Shown here piece after piece: positions 17,512 through 26,793 of a stretch of DNA of 64,000 nt (positions within the stretch are counted from its first letter, which is position 1; each line of letters begins with the position of its first letter). A program made the translations under genes and the position numbers. Source of the stretch: Streptomyces chumphonensis (lineage in GTDB: Bacteria; Actinomycetota; Actinomycetes; Streptomycetales; Streptomycetaceae); NCBI RefSeq assembly GCF_014779715.1, contig NZ_JACXYU010000008.1:62001-126000 (forward strand), given 5' to 3'. The notes under the pieces are model-generated. The model searched no databases. It was given only the letters and a program-made list of their open reading frames with translations, and was not told where the DNA came from.

Positions 17512-18384
17512 ATGAGGTCACACATCCTTGGAAACATCGAGCTCGACGAGACGCCGCTGAGCCGGGACCTGGAATACCTCTCCGCCGTTCCGCGCGGTGA
17601 GGAGGGATACGACGAGTTCAGCAACGGCTACTGGAAGAACGTTCCGCTGTGGAACGCCAGCGGCGATTCCGGGGACGATCTCTACCGGGACACCGATTCA
17701 CCGGCCCAGCTCACCGAGCACGGAAAGAACACCGGCTACCTCCGAGGGCTGGTGGAGAAGGTGTTCGATACCGACCGCATCACCATGGTGCGGGCCCGCA
17801 ACCTCGTCGACGCCGTCGTCATCCCCCACCGGGACTTCGTGGAACTCGACCGCGACGCCGAGCAGTACTTCCGGGTGCTGATGTTCCTGGAGGACAACCC
17901 GGCGGCGTTCCACTCGAACGACGACACCGTGATCAACATGCGTCCCGGGGAGGTGTGGTTCCTCGACGCGGGTTCGGTGCACGCGGCGGCGAACTTCTCC
18001 TCGGACCCGCGCCAGATGCTGTGTGTCGACTTCGCCTTCGACGGGGAGTACGAGGAGTCCGACATCTTCCGGGACCCGGCCCACTACCGCCCGTCCACCG
18101 ACGCCCGGGTCATCGACCGCCCGCCGCTTCCGGCGGAGCGCCGGGCGGCCATCGGGGATCTCGGCAAGGTCGTCGACCGGTCCAACTTCAAGGAATTCCT
18201 GTTCTTCCTGTCGAAGGTGCATTTCCGTTTCGACGTTCCGGCGGAGGCCACCTACGACTGGCTCACCGAAATCGCCGCCTCGTCCGGAGACCGGGTTCTC
18301 GTCGACAAGGCGGCCGAACTCCGCGAATACGCGATCGGGGCCCGTGAACTCAGCGAGCGGTTCAGCATCAATTCCTGGAACTAG
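17512..18384 (+). CDS. Proline cis-3-hydroxylase-like Fe(II)/2-oxoglutarate enzyme
   Basis: A 290-residue oxygenase. It matches, as far as I recall, the Streptomyces L-proline cis-3-hydroxylase along its whole length, beginning MRSHILGNIELD. Iron ligands fall at the expected places: H106 and D108 in VIPHRDF, H157 in GSVHAA; R167 is the expected 2-oxoglutarate-binding arginine. Start ATG 17512 has GAAAGG upstream; the extended frame to 17488 is less likely. First gene of the siderophore operon. With a near-proline adenylation code in the NRPS at 34136, it most likely makes 3-hydroxyproline for incorporation; hydroxylation of a related cyclic amino acid or of a bound residue is possible. Confidence 0.85.
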   Translation: MRSHILGNIELDETPLSRDLEYLSAVPRGEEGYDEFSNGYWKNVPLWNASGDSGDDLYRDTDSPAQLTEHGKNTGYLRGLVEKVFDTDRITMVRARNLVDAVVIPHRDFVELDRDAEQYFRVLMFLEDNPAAFHSNDDTVINMRPGEVWFLDAGSVHAAANFSSDPRQMLCVDFAFDGEYEESDIFRDPAHYRPSTDARVIDRPPLPAERRAAIGDLGKVVDRSNFKEFLFFLSKVHFRFDVPAEATYDWLTEIAASSGDRVLVDKAAELREYAIGARELSERFSINSWN

Positions 18385-18432
18385 CCGACAGCAGAACCTA
18401 CGACACACGACACGATGAAGGGGGACCAGACG

Positions 18433-21400
18433 GTGGGTGCGCGGAGTCAGACGTCCGGAGAAGGCGACCGGGAGCGTCGGATGGAAGCGTTCCGGCGAAA
18501 GCTCGCCGAACGCGGGGCAGCCACCGTCGGCCCGCCCGGCGGGTCCGAGGACGGCCGTTCCGGGCCTGTGGCCGGGGACGGGGCCGGGCACCCGTCCGCA
18601 GGGACGGGGGAGGCCGTGCGGCAGCCCGGTACCCCGACGCCCGCGAGTACCGCTCAGCAACGGCTCTGGCTCCAGCACGAGTCGGACCCGAGCGGTGTCG
18701 CGCTCAACGTGGGCAGCGCCATGGACCTCCGCGGCGCCGTCGACGTCCCCGCTCTGCGGGTCGCGCTGGGCAAGGTGATCGGCCGTCACGAGATCCTGCG
18801 CACCCGCTATCTCTGCTCCGACACAGGCGAGTTGCGGGCCGTCCCGGACCTCCCGGAGACCGCCCCCCTCACCGTGGTCGATGCCCGCGAGGCCACCGAG
18901 GACGACGTCGACGCCCTCGTGCACCGAGCCGTGCACACGCCCTTCGACCTGGCGGCGGACCAACCCGTCCGGGTCACCCTCTACGACCGCGGCACCGACG
19001 AGGACGGGGCAGGGCGGTACACCCTGCTGCTCGTCGCCCACCACATCGCCTGGGACGACGCCTGTTGGCAGCTGTTCTTCGACGACCTCTCCGAGGCCGT
19101 GGAGGGCCGCGACCGCGGCCCCGCCGTCTGCCACGCGGACGCCGCGCTCGCCCAGGAACGAGCGCTCGCGCGAAGCCTTCCGGACCTGGACCGGCACTGG
19201 TCGCAGGTCCTCGACGGCGCCGAAGGCGTGGCCGGCCTCCGCGACCGGGACGGGGCCGACACCCGCACCGCGCCCGGCCGGTCCCTGGAGATCAGCCTGG
19301 ACAGCGCCGAGTCGGCGACCGTCGACGCACTCGCCCGGAGCTGCGCGACCACACCGTTCGCCGTCCTCCTCAGCTCTCTCGCGGCGGCCCTGCGGCGGCA
19401 CGGCAGCGGCGAACGGCAGCTCATCGCCAGCCCGGTGACACTGCGCGACGACGACGCCCGCGCGCGGGCCATCGGCTACTTCGGCAACGTCGTCCTGCTT
19501 CCGCTGCCCGGCGACCCGCGCCGCGGGTTGCGGGAGGCCGTCGGAGACACCGGGCGGATCCTCGCCGACGCGATCGCGCACCAGGACCTTCCCTACGACC
19601 GGACCGTGCGACTGCTCGGCGCCGCCGGACGCGACCAGCCGGTCGACGTGAGCTTCGCGGTCGAGGACGTCGGCGTCCACCTCCGGCTTCCCGGAGTCGA
19701 GGTGACGTCGCGGCAGGCCCGCACGGACGTGCTCCAGGTCCCGCTCTCGGTGCTGGCCCGCCGGGAGCCCGCCGGGCACTGGGTGCTGCGCTTCGCCTTC
19801 ATGCCCACCGCCTTCACGCCCGACCGGGTTCGCTCGGTGGCCCACACCACGCGGCGCGTGCTGCTCGCCGGAGCGGCCACGCCGAACGTCCCGCTGGGGA
19901 ACCTGAGGCGGATCACCGAGGAGGAGCGGATACGGCTGCTGCGCTTCGGCAGCTCTGCGCCCTTCCCCGGTCCGGCCACGACCGTGGTGGAGAAGTTCGA
20001 GGCCCGCGTGGCCGCCCATCCGGAGGCCGTGGCACTGCGCGGGGCCGAGGGCACGATGACCTACGGCGAGCTGAACGACCGCGCCAACGCCGTCGCCCGT
20101 CGGCTGGCCGCCCGTGGCCTCGGCACCGAGGACCCGGTGGCCTGCGCGCTGGAGCGCTCGTTCACCGCCGTGGCGGTGACGCTCGGCGTCCTCAAGTCGG
20201 GGGCCGTCCTGGTCCCGCTCGACGTCGCCCACCCCCGGGAGCGACTGGAGCGGTTGCTGCTCGGCACCCGGCCCCGGCACCTGATCACCATGTCGGCGAC
20301 GGACTCCCTCGTCCCCGGCGACGGCGTGCCGCGCACCGTCGCCGACTCGGCGGGCTGGCTCGCCGAGGTCGAGGCGGCTTCGGGAGGGGCCGACGTCGGC
20401 GACCGCGACCGGGTCCGGCCCCTGCACGCCGACAACCTCGCCTACGTCATCCACACCTCGGGCTCCACCGGAGCGCCGAAGGCCGTGGGGACCACGCACG
20501 CCGCTCTCGGCGAGCACCTGGAGTGGCTGGTCGGCCGCTTCCGGGACAGCCACGCGGAGAACGAGCGGGTGCGCTGGCTGCAGTTGGCCTCCCCGGCCTT
20601 CGACGTCTCCCTCGGCGAGGTCCTCGGCCCGCTGGTCGTGGGGGGCGAGGTGCTCGTGCCCCGAGCCGACGTCGAGAAGGACCTCGACGCCCTGTTCGCC
20701 GAGCTGGCCGAGCTGGAGGCCAGCGTCGTACACGCCGTGCCGAGCTTCCTGCACTACCTGGTGAGCGCCGCGCCGCGGGCGAAGCTTCCCGCGCTGCGCT
20801 GGCTCCCGGTGGGCGGGGAGGCCCTGCCCGGCGATCTCGCCGACCGGGTGCTCGCCCGCTTCGGCTCCGACGGACGGTCGGTGCTGGGCAACTTCTACGG
20901 CCCCACCGAGACCACCCAGGCGGTGACCGGCTACGCCGTGACCACGGCGCAGGGGCCGCGTACCGTGCCCATCGGCCGGCCCAAGTGGGGCAACACGGCG
21001 CTGGTGCTCGATGCGGATCTGGCCCAGGTGCCACCCGGAGAGGTCGGCGAGCTGTACCTGGAGGGCAGCTCGCTGGCGCGCGGCTATCTCGGCCGGCCGG
21101 CGCTCACCGCCGAACGCTTCGTGCCGAGCCCGCTGACACCGGGCGCGCGGCTCTACCGCACCGGGGATCTGGCCAGGTTCAACGACGACGGCGACCTGGA
21201 GTTCGCCGGGCGCGTGGACGACCAGGTCAAGATTCGCGGGTTCCGCGTCGAGCCGGGCGAGGTCGAGGCCGTCCTGCGCGCCGACGAGGAGGTCGGCAGT
21301 GCCGTGGTCGTTCCGCGCGAGGACGAGCACACCGGCATCCGCCTGGTCGCCTACGTCACCCCCGGCGGGGACGGGACGCTCGATGTGGCCGCCCTGCGGC

Positions 21401-24400
21401 AGCGGATGGCGGGCCTGCTGCCCCGCTACCTGGTGCCCGGAGCGTTCGTCGTGCTCGACGCGCTGCCCCTCACCCCGGCGGGCAAGACGGACCGGCGGGC
21501 CCTGCCCGACGCCCCACCGGCGGAGGCCGACGTCTTCCGCCCCGCCGCAGCCGGGTTGGAACGGCGGATCGCCCTCCTGTTCGCCACGCTCCTCGCCCCC
21601 CGCGACCCGTCCGGGGCGCCGGACGGGGAAGCCGCCTCGGACACCGGGGCGCGCGCTGGGGCGGAGCCGACGGTGGACGGCCGCCGCGTGGGCGCCGACA
21701 CCTCGTTCTTCGCACTCGGCGGCCATTCCCTGCTGCTGACCCGGCTCGTCTCCCGGTTGCACCGCGACCACGGCGTGCGGCTGGACCTGCGGGAGGCGTT
21801 CGCCCGGGCCACGCCCCGGGAACTGGCGCGCCTGGTGCGTGAGGCCGCCGGTACCGGGGCCCCCGACACCCGGACACCCACCGGTGGCGCGTCCCCCCGG
21901 GCCGCGCTGACCGCTCGGCCGAGACCCGAGGTCGTGCCCATGTCGGCGGCGCAGCGCCGCATCTGGTTCGTGGACCGGGTCGAGCAGGACAGCACGACCT
22001 ACAACATCCCCCTCGCCCTGGAGTTCACCGGCCCGCTCGACGTGGCCGCGCTACGGCAGGCCCTGGGCGACGTCGTACGCCGGCACGAGAGCCTGCGGAC
22101 GGTCTTCCCGGACCGGGGCGGCGTCGGACACCAGGAGATCCTGGACCACCACGAGGTCGCCCTGCGAGTGGTGGACCAGCCCGAGGACGGCCTGTCCCAG
22201 GCGCTTGCCGACCACACCGAGCACCCCTTCGACCTCGCCCGTGAACGGCCCCTCCGGGCGGCACTGTTCCGTGTCGCGGAGCACCGCCACGTCCTGTCGC
22301 TGCTGCTCCACCACATCGTGTGCGACGAGGTCTCGGCGGGACTGCTGGTCGCCGACCTCACCCGTGCCTACGGCCTGCGCGCCCGGGGGGAGAGCGGCAC
22401 GGACGCTCCCGTGCTGCCGGTGCCGACCGTCCACTACGCGGACTACACACTGTGGCAGCGGGAGTGGGAGGAGAGCACGGAGGGAAGGGAGGAGGCCGCA
22501 CGGCAGTCCGAGTTCTGGCGCGACACGCTGGCGGACCTGCCGCAGGACACCGCCGTACTGCTGGACCGGCCGCGCCCGGCGCGTCCCGACCGGGCGGGCG
22601 GAGTGGTGCCCTTCGGATACGACGCCGAGGTGCGCCGGGGCGTGGAGGAGCTCGCCGCACGGCTCGGTTCCACCCCGTTCATCGTGCTCCAGACGGCTGT
22701 GGCGCTGCTGCTGGGCAAGCTCGGGGCGGGGGACGACGTTCCGCTGGGCACCCCGATCGCCAACCGGCCGGACGAGGCCGTCGACGAGGTCGTCGGGCTG
22801 TTCGTGAACCTTCTCGTCGTGCGCAACGACCTGTCCGGGGACCCCACGCTGGAGGAGGTGGTACGGCGTGCCACCACCCGTGCGGCCGAGGCGTACCAGC
22901 ACGCCGGGCTGCCGTTCGAGAAGGTCGTGGAGGCCGTCGGCGTCGAACGCTCGCTCGCGGTCAACCCGCTCTTCCAGGTACTGGTGCAGCTGCGCGCGGA
23001 GGAGGTTCTGCGGGGCGCGGTGGGCGACCTGACGTGGCGCTCGCTCACCCGCTACACGGCGACGGCCAAGTACGACCTCTCCGTCGACTTCGAGCCGTGC
23101 TCCGCCACCGGAGGCTGGATCGGGGAGCTGATCTACCGGCGTGACCTGTACGACGAGCACACCGTGCGACAGCTCGTCGACCGGCTCGGGCTGATCCTGC
23201 GGACCCTCGCCACGGAGCCGACGCGGCGGCTGCACACCCTCGACCTCGTCTCGGACGAGGAGAGGCGGTTGATCCTGCGGGAATGGAGCCGTGGCCCGCT
23301 CGCTGTGCCGGACCGCGCCGAGACACTGCCGGAACTGGTCGAACGCAGCCGCACCACGCCGGCCGCCGCACCCGGCGGGCGGGTCGCCGTGGAGTGCGCC
23401 GGGGAGACACTCGACTACGCCGACCTGCACGAGCGCAGCGACCGGTTGGCGCGGCTTCTGCTGCGGCGCGGAGCCGGCCCGGAACGGTTCGTGGCGCTCG
23501 CGGTCCCCCGCTCGATCGACATGGTGGTGGCCCTGCTGGCCACGGTGAAGACCGGGGCCGCCTACCTGCCCCTCGACCTGCGGCTGCCGGCCGAGAGGGT
23601 GGCGTTCATGGTGTCCGACGCGGCGCCCGTGGCCGTCGTCACCCGCTCCGACGCGCCCCTCGAGCTGCCGGAAGCCGACGGCCCACCGGTCCTGCGGCTG
23701 GACGACCCGGAGGTGGCCGCCGAACTCGACACGGAGACGGCGGAGCCGCTGCCTGCCGAGGTGTCCCGCGCCGCCCGTGGCGAGAACATCGCGTACTTCC
23801 TCTACACCTCGGGCTCGACGGGCGTGCCGAAGGGGGTGCTCGGCACCCACCGCGCCTACGCGGCCCGGCTGACCTGGCAGCCCGTGCGCTACCCGATCGC
23901 CTCGCCCGACGTCCGGCTGTGCCAGGGGTGGCTGAGCTTCCACGACGGGGGCTGCGAGATCCTCGCCGGGCTCCTCGCCGGAGCGAAGCTCGTCCTCGCC
24001 GACGAGGCCGAGGCCAGGGACGTGGGCAGCCTCGTCCGGCTGATCCGGGACCATCCGATCGGCCAGGTCACCGCGGTGCCGACGGCCATCAACGCGCTCA
24101 TCGGCGCTTCCCCGGAGGCCGTGCGCTCGGTGCCGCGCTGGATCAGCAGCGGGGAACCGATGACGCCCGCCCTCCTGGACAGGCTGCGGGCGACCGCGCC
24201 GGAGAGCGAGATCGTCAACAACTACGGTGCGACGGAGCTGAGCGGCGGCGTCGTCCGGGGGCCCCTGCACTCGGCGGGTCTCCACCTCGGTACACCGGTG
24301 GACGGCGCCCGGGTGCTCGTCCTCGACGAGCACCTGAACCTGTGCCCGCCCGGTGTGACCGGGGAGGTCTACGCCGCGGGTCATCAGCTGGCCCGCAGCT

Positions 24401-25206
24401 ACTGGCGACGGCCCGCGCTGACGGCCGCCCGCTTCATCCCCGACCCGTACGCCGACACCCCCGGCTCGGTGCTCTACCGCACGGGGGACCGAGCACGGTG
24501 GAGCGCCGACGGACGGCTGCTGTTCGGCGGCCGGACCGACCACCAGGTCAAGGTGCGCGGCATCCGCGTCGAACTGGGGGAGATCGAGGCGGCGCTGAGG
24601 GCTGCGCCGGGGGTCGCCGCCTCGGCCGCCCGGGTCCACGAGTCGGGCGGGTCCGCGGGGATCGCCGGCTACCTGACCCTCACCGACCCCGGTGCGGACC
24701 CCGAACCGGTGCTGAACGGGGTGCGGGAGCACCTGACGCGCGTCCTGCCCGTCTACCTCCACCCTTCGGCGCTCACGGTGCTGGAGTCCATGCCTCTGAC
24801 CGGTTCCGGCAAGCTCGACCGCCAGGCGCTGCCCCTGCCCGACATCACGACGTCGGGGGCCCGGCGGCCGGCGCGCACCGAGACCGAACGCCTGGTCGCC
24901 GAGCTGCTCGGCGAGGTGCTCAAGGTCGAGGACGTGGGCCGCGACGACGGGTTCTTCGCCCTGGGCGGCGACAGCATCGTCTCCGTCCAACTGGCCAGCC
25001 GGGCCCGGGCGCGGGGCCTGCCCCTGACGGCGCAGATGGTCTTCGAGAACCCGACCGTCGCGGAGCTCGCGACGGCCTGCGACGAGGCCGCCGCCCGAAG
25101 CCGGGAACCGTCGCGCTCCACGGCGACGGGCCGCCCCGGCGCCGACGCCTCGGGGCTGGACCAGGAGACGCTCCAAGCGCTCCTCGGTAGCTGGAACCCG
25201 AACTGA
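18433..25206 (+). CDS. Dimodular NRPS: C-A-PCP-C-A-PCP
   Basis: A 2257-residue peptide synthetase. C1 has HHIAWDD (H203, H204, D208). A1 follows, with A3 HTSGSTGAPKAVG and A4 FDVS at 723; hand-aligned code D-V-G-H-P-G-F-Q-A, which I cannot assign. PCP1 has GGHSL (S1099). C2 has HHIVCDE (H1293). A2 has A4 SFHDGGCEIL at 1836, where the usual Asp is displaced by one residue. PCP2 has GGDSI (S2181). No thioesterase or epimerase. GTG 18433 is preferred over ATG 18415 because AAGGGGG lies eight bases before it. One substrate is expected to be the hydroxamate amino acid made by the MbtG-like and acyltransferase pair, but which domain takes it is not settled. Confidence 0.88.
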   Translation: MGARSQTSGEGDRERRMEAFRRKLAERGAATVGPPGGSEDGRSGPVAGDGAGHPSAGTGEAVRQPGTPTPASTAQQRLWLQHESDPSGVALNVGSAMDLRGAVDVPALRVALGKVIGRHEILRTRYLCSDTGELRAVPDLPETAPLTVVDAREATEDDVDALVHRAVHTPFDLAADQPVRVTLYDRGTDEDGAGRYTLLLVAHHIAWDDACWQLFFDDLSEAVEGRDRGPAVCHADAALAQERALARSLPDLDRHWSQVLDGAEGVAGLRDRDGADTRTAPGRSLEISLDSAESATVDALARSCATTPFAVLLSSLAAALRRHGSGERQLIASPVTLRDDDARARAIGYFGNVVLLPLPGDPRRGLREAVGDTGRILADAIAHQDLPYDRTVRLLGAAGRDQPVDVSFAVEDVGVHLRLPGVEVTSRQARTDVLQVPLSVLARREPAGHWVLRFAFMPTAFTPDRVRSVAHTTRRVLLAGAATPNVPLGNLRRITEEERIRLLRFGSSAPFPGPATTVVEKFEARVAAHPEAVALRGAEGTMTYGELNDRANAVARRLAARGLGTEDPVACALERSFTAVAVTLGVLKSGAVLVPLDVAHPRERLERLLLGTRPRHLITMSATDSLVPGDGVPRTVADSAGWLAEVEAASGGADVGDRDRVRPLHADNLAYVIHTSGSTGAPKAVGTTHAALGEHLEWLVGRFRDSHAENERVRWLQLASPAFDVSLGEVLGPLVVGGEVLVPRADVEKDLDALFAELAELEASVVHAVPSFLHYLVSAAPRAKLPALRWLPVGGEALPGDLADRVLARFGSDGRSVLGNFYGPTETTQAVTGYAVTTAQGPRTVPIGRPKWGNTALVLDADLAQVPPGEVGELYLEGSSLARGYLGRPALTAERFVPSPLTPGARLYRTGDLARFNDDGDLEFAGRVDDQVKIRGFRVEPGEVEAVLRADEEVGSAVVVPREDEHTGIRLVAYVTPGGDGTLDVAALRQRMAGLLPRYLVPGAFVVLDALPLTPAGKTDRRALPDAPPAEADVFRPAAAGLERRIALLFATLLAPRDPSGAPDGEAASDTGARAGAEPTVDGRRVGADTSFFALGGHSLLLTRLVSRLHRDHGVRLDLREAFARATPRELARLVREAAGTGAPDTRTPTGGASPRAALTARPRPEVVPMSAAQRRIWFVDRVEQDSTTYNIPLALEFTGPLDVAALRQALGDVVRRHESLRTVFPDRGGVGHQEILDHHEVALRVVDQPEDGLSQALADHTEHPFDLARERPLRAALFRVAEHRHVLSLLLHHIVCDEVSAGLLVADLTRAYGLRARGESGTDAPVLPVPTVHYADYTLWQREWEESTEGREEAARQSEFWRDTLADLPQDTAVLLDRPRPARPDRAGGVVPFGYDAEVRRGVEELAARLGSTPFIVLQTAVALLLGKLGAGDDVPLGTPIANRPDEAVDEVVGLFVNLLVVRNDLSGDPTLEEVVRRATTRAAEAYQHAGLPFEKVVEAVGVERSLAVNPLFQVLVQLRAEEVLRGAVGDLTWRSLTRYTATAKYDLSVDFEPCSATGGWIGELIYRRDLYDEHTVRQLVDRLGLILRTLATEPTRRLHTLDLVSDEERRLILREWSRGPLAVPDRAETLPELVERSRTTPAAAPGGRVAVECAGETLDYADLHERSDRLARLLLRRGAGPERFVALAVPRSIDMVVALLATVKTGAAYLPLDLRLPAERVAFMVSDAAPVAVVTRSDAPLELPEADGPPVLRLDDPEVAAELDTETAEPLPAEVSRAARGENIAYFLYTSGSTGVPKGVLGTHRAYAARLTWQPVRYPIASPDVRLCQGWLSFHDGGCEILAGLLAGAKLVLADEAEARDVGSLVRLIRDHPIGQVTAVPTAINALIGASPEAVRSVPRWISSGEPMTPALLDRLRATAPESEIVNNYGATELSGGVVRGPLHSAGLHLGTPVDGARVLVLDEHLNLCPPGVTGEVYAAGHQLARSYWRRPALTAARFIPDPYADTPGSVLYRTGDRARWSADGRLLFGGRTDHQVKVRGIRVELGEIEAALRAAPGVAASAARVHESGGSAGIAGYLTLTDPGADPEPVLNGVREHLTRVLPVYLHPSALTVLESMPLTGSGKLDRQALPLPDITTSGARRPARTETERLVAELLGEVLKVEDVGRDDGFFALGGDSIVSVQLASRARARGLPLTAQMVFENPTVAELATACDEAAARSREPSRSTATGRPGADASGLDQETLQALLGSWNPN

Positions 25207-25356
25207 GCGGTGGGCCTGCCGGCCCAGCGGTACGCACCCCCGCACGGGCCGGCACGCCCCCACCCCACCCACGGCACACCCGACCGACCGGGCCGTCCGC
25301 ACAGGCCCGACCCACCCGGCAGACCCCGGGTCCGACCACAAGCTGGAGCGCTGAGC

Positions 25357-26793
25357 ATGGAGCCGCTGTCCCCCCAGGAAGCCCAACGCCGCTTCGGCGT
25401 CCCGGGCCCGGTCACCTCAGGGCTTCTCTGCGTCGTCGGCGCGGGTCCCAAGGCGCTGGCCACCGCGGCCAAGAGTCAGGTCCTGCGCGAGATGGGGTTC
25501 GACGCGCCCCGCGTCGTGATCGTCGAGCCGTACGGCGTCGGCGCGAACTGGACGGCCGTCGGCGGGCGCACCAACGGCAAGCCGCGGCTCTCCACCAGCC
25601 CGGAGAAGGATCTGGGCTTCCCGTACGCCCGTGCGGGATACGGAGCGCTCAGTGGCGAGGTCAATTCCCGCGTGCAGGAGTTCGGCTGGACGGGTTTCCT
25701 GGTCGCCACCGGACGCTACGCCGCCTGGGTCGACGCCGGACGGCCGAGCCCGCGCCACTCGACGTGGGCCGCGTACCTCCGGTGGGCCGCGGGACGGCTG
25801 GACGTCCCGGTGGTGGGCGGTTGGGTCCGCCGCATGGAGGTGGCCGGGGACCACTGGGAGGTCACCGTCGAGGGCAGCCGTGGCGGGGAGGCCCGGATCG
25901 GTGCCGGGGCCGTCATGGTGAGCGGACCGGGCCCCCGGGACGGTGTGCTGGCCGGTGACGCCGTGTGCAGTGTGGAGGAGTACTGGCGGCTTGGTCTGGA
26001 CACCTCGCTGACCGAGCCGAGCGTCGCTGTGGTCGGAGGCGGTGAGACGGCGGCCTCCATCGTCGAGAACCTCGTGCTGGAGAACGCCGGGACGACGACG
26101 GTCATCAGCCCGCAACCCGTCGTCTACAGCCGGGGCGAGGGCTACTTCGAGAACGCGCTCTACTCCGAGCCCGAGCGCTGGCTGGAGCTGTCCGACGTCG
26201 ACCGCCGTGAGGTCATCGCACGGACCGACCGCGCCGTGTACTCGCCGCGGGCCATCGAGACCATCGCCAGTGAGGGCTGCCCGGTGTCCCACCGGCAGGG
26301 CCGGGTGGTGTCGGCGCACCGCGTGGACGGGCGGGTCGAACTCGTGCTGCGGAACCCCGACCGCGCCGACCTCGCCCTGCGCTTCGACGTCGTGATCGAT
26401 GCGACGGGGGCCCGGCACGACTGGTTCCTCGACCTCCTCGGCCCGCAGGCGCGGCAGGCGGTCCGGACGGTGATCGGCGACTCCGCCGACACGACGGAAG
26501 CGCTGGAGCACCACATCGGCGCGGACCTCTCCCTCGTCGGGCTGCGGCCGAGGCTGGTCCTGCCGACGCTGGCGGGCTACGCGCAGGGCCCCGGCTTCGC
26601 CAACCTCAGCTCGCTGGGACTGCTGGCGGACCGGGTTCTGGGCGTCACCGTACCGGCCTCCGTGCCGACGGCCGGGCCGAGCACCGATCCGACCACCGCC
26701 GACCCCGACGGCGCCCCGACCTCCGCCGCCGCGCCGATCGTCGCCGACCGGCTGACGGTCCGCGCCGTACGGAAGGACGACGAGATCGCATGA
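25357..26793 (+). CDS. mbtG-like: MbtG-like lysine/ornithine N-monooxygenase
   Basis: A 478-residue flavin-dependent N-hydroxylase that uses NADPH and O2 to hydroxylate the side-chain amine of lysine (or ornithine). FAD site GAGPKA at 28-33; STSPEKDLGFPYARAGYGAL; NADPH site GGGETA at 227-232; VYSRGEGYFENALYSEP; the end LPTLAGYAQGPGFANLSSLG. These blocks follow mycobacterial MbtG more closely than PvdA/SidA, so lysine is the likelier substrate. ATG 25357 has a weak TGGAGCG upstream. It overlaps the PKS start by 4 bp. Together with the acyltransferase at 16177 it supplies a hydroxamate iron ligand. Confidence 0.85.
   Translation: MEPLSPQEAQRRFGVPGPVTSGLLCVVGAGPKALATAAKSQVLREMGFDAPRVVIVEPYGVGANWTAVGGRTNGKPRLSTSPEKDLGFPYARAGYGALSGEVNSRVQEFGWTGFLVATGRYAAWVDAGRPSPRHSTWAAYLRWAAGRLDVPVVGGWVRRMEVAGDHWEVTVEGSRGGEARIGAGAVMVSGPGPRDGVLAGDAVCSVEEYWRLGLDTSLTEPSVAVVGGGETAASIVENLVLENAGTTTVISPQPVVYSRGEGYFENALYSEPERWLELSDVDRREVIARTDRAVYSPRAIETIASEGCPVSHRQGRVVSAHRVDGRVELVLRNPDRADLALRFDVVIDATGARHDWFLDLLGPQARQAVRTVIGDSADTTEALEHHIGADLSLVGLRPRLVLPTLAGYAQGPGFANLSSLGLLADRVLGVTVPASVPTAGPSTDPTTADPDGAPTSAAAPIVADRLTVRAVRKDDEIA

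Noticed and set aside
17698..21771. A 1357-codon open frame on the minus strand
   Set aside because: Antisense to the proline hydroxylase and NRPS 1. Composition is low-complexity Gly/Arg/Val/His with no domains. Typical high-GC shadow.
22051..25386. A 1111-codon open frame on the minus strand
   Set aside because: Antisense to NRPS 1 modules whose plus-strand motifs are intact; no domain on the minus strand.
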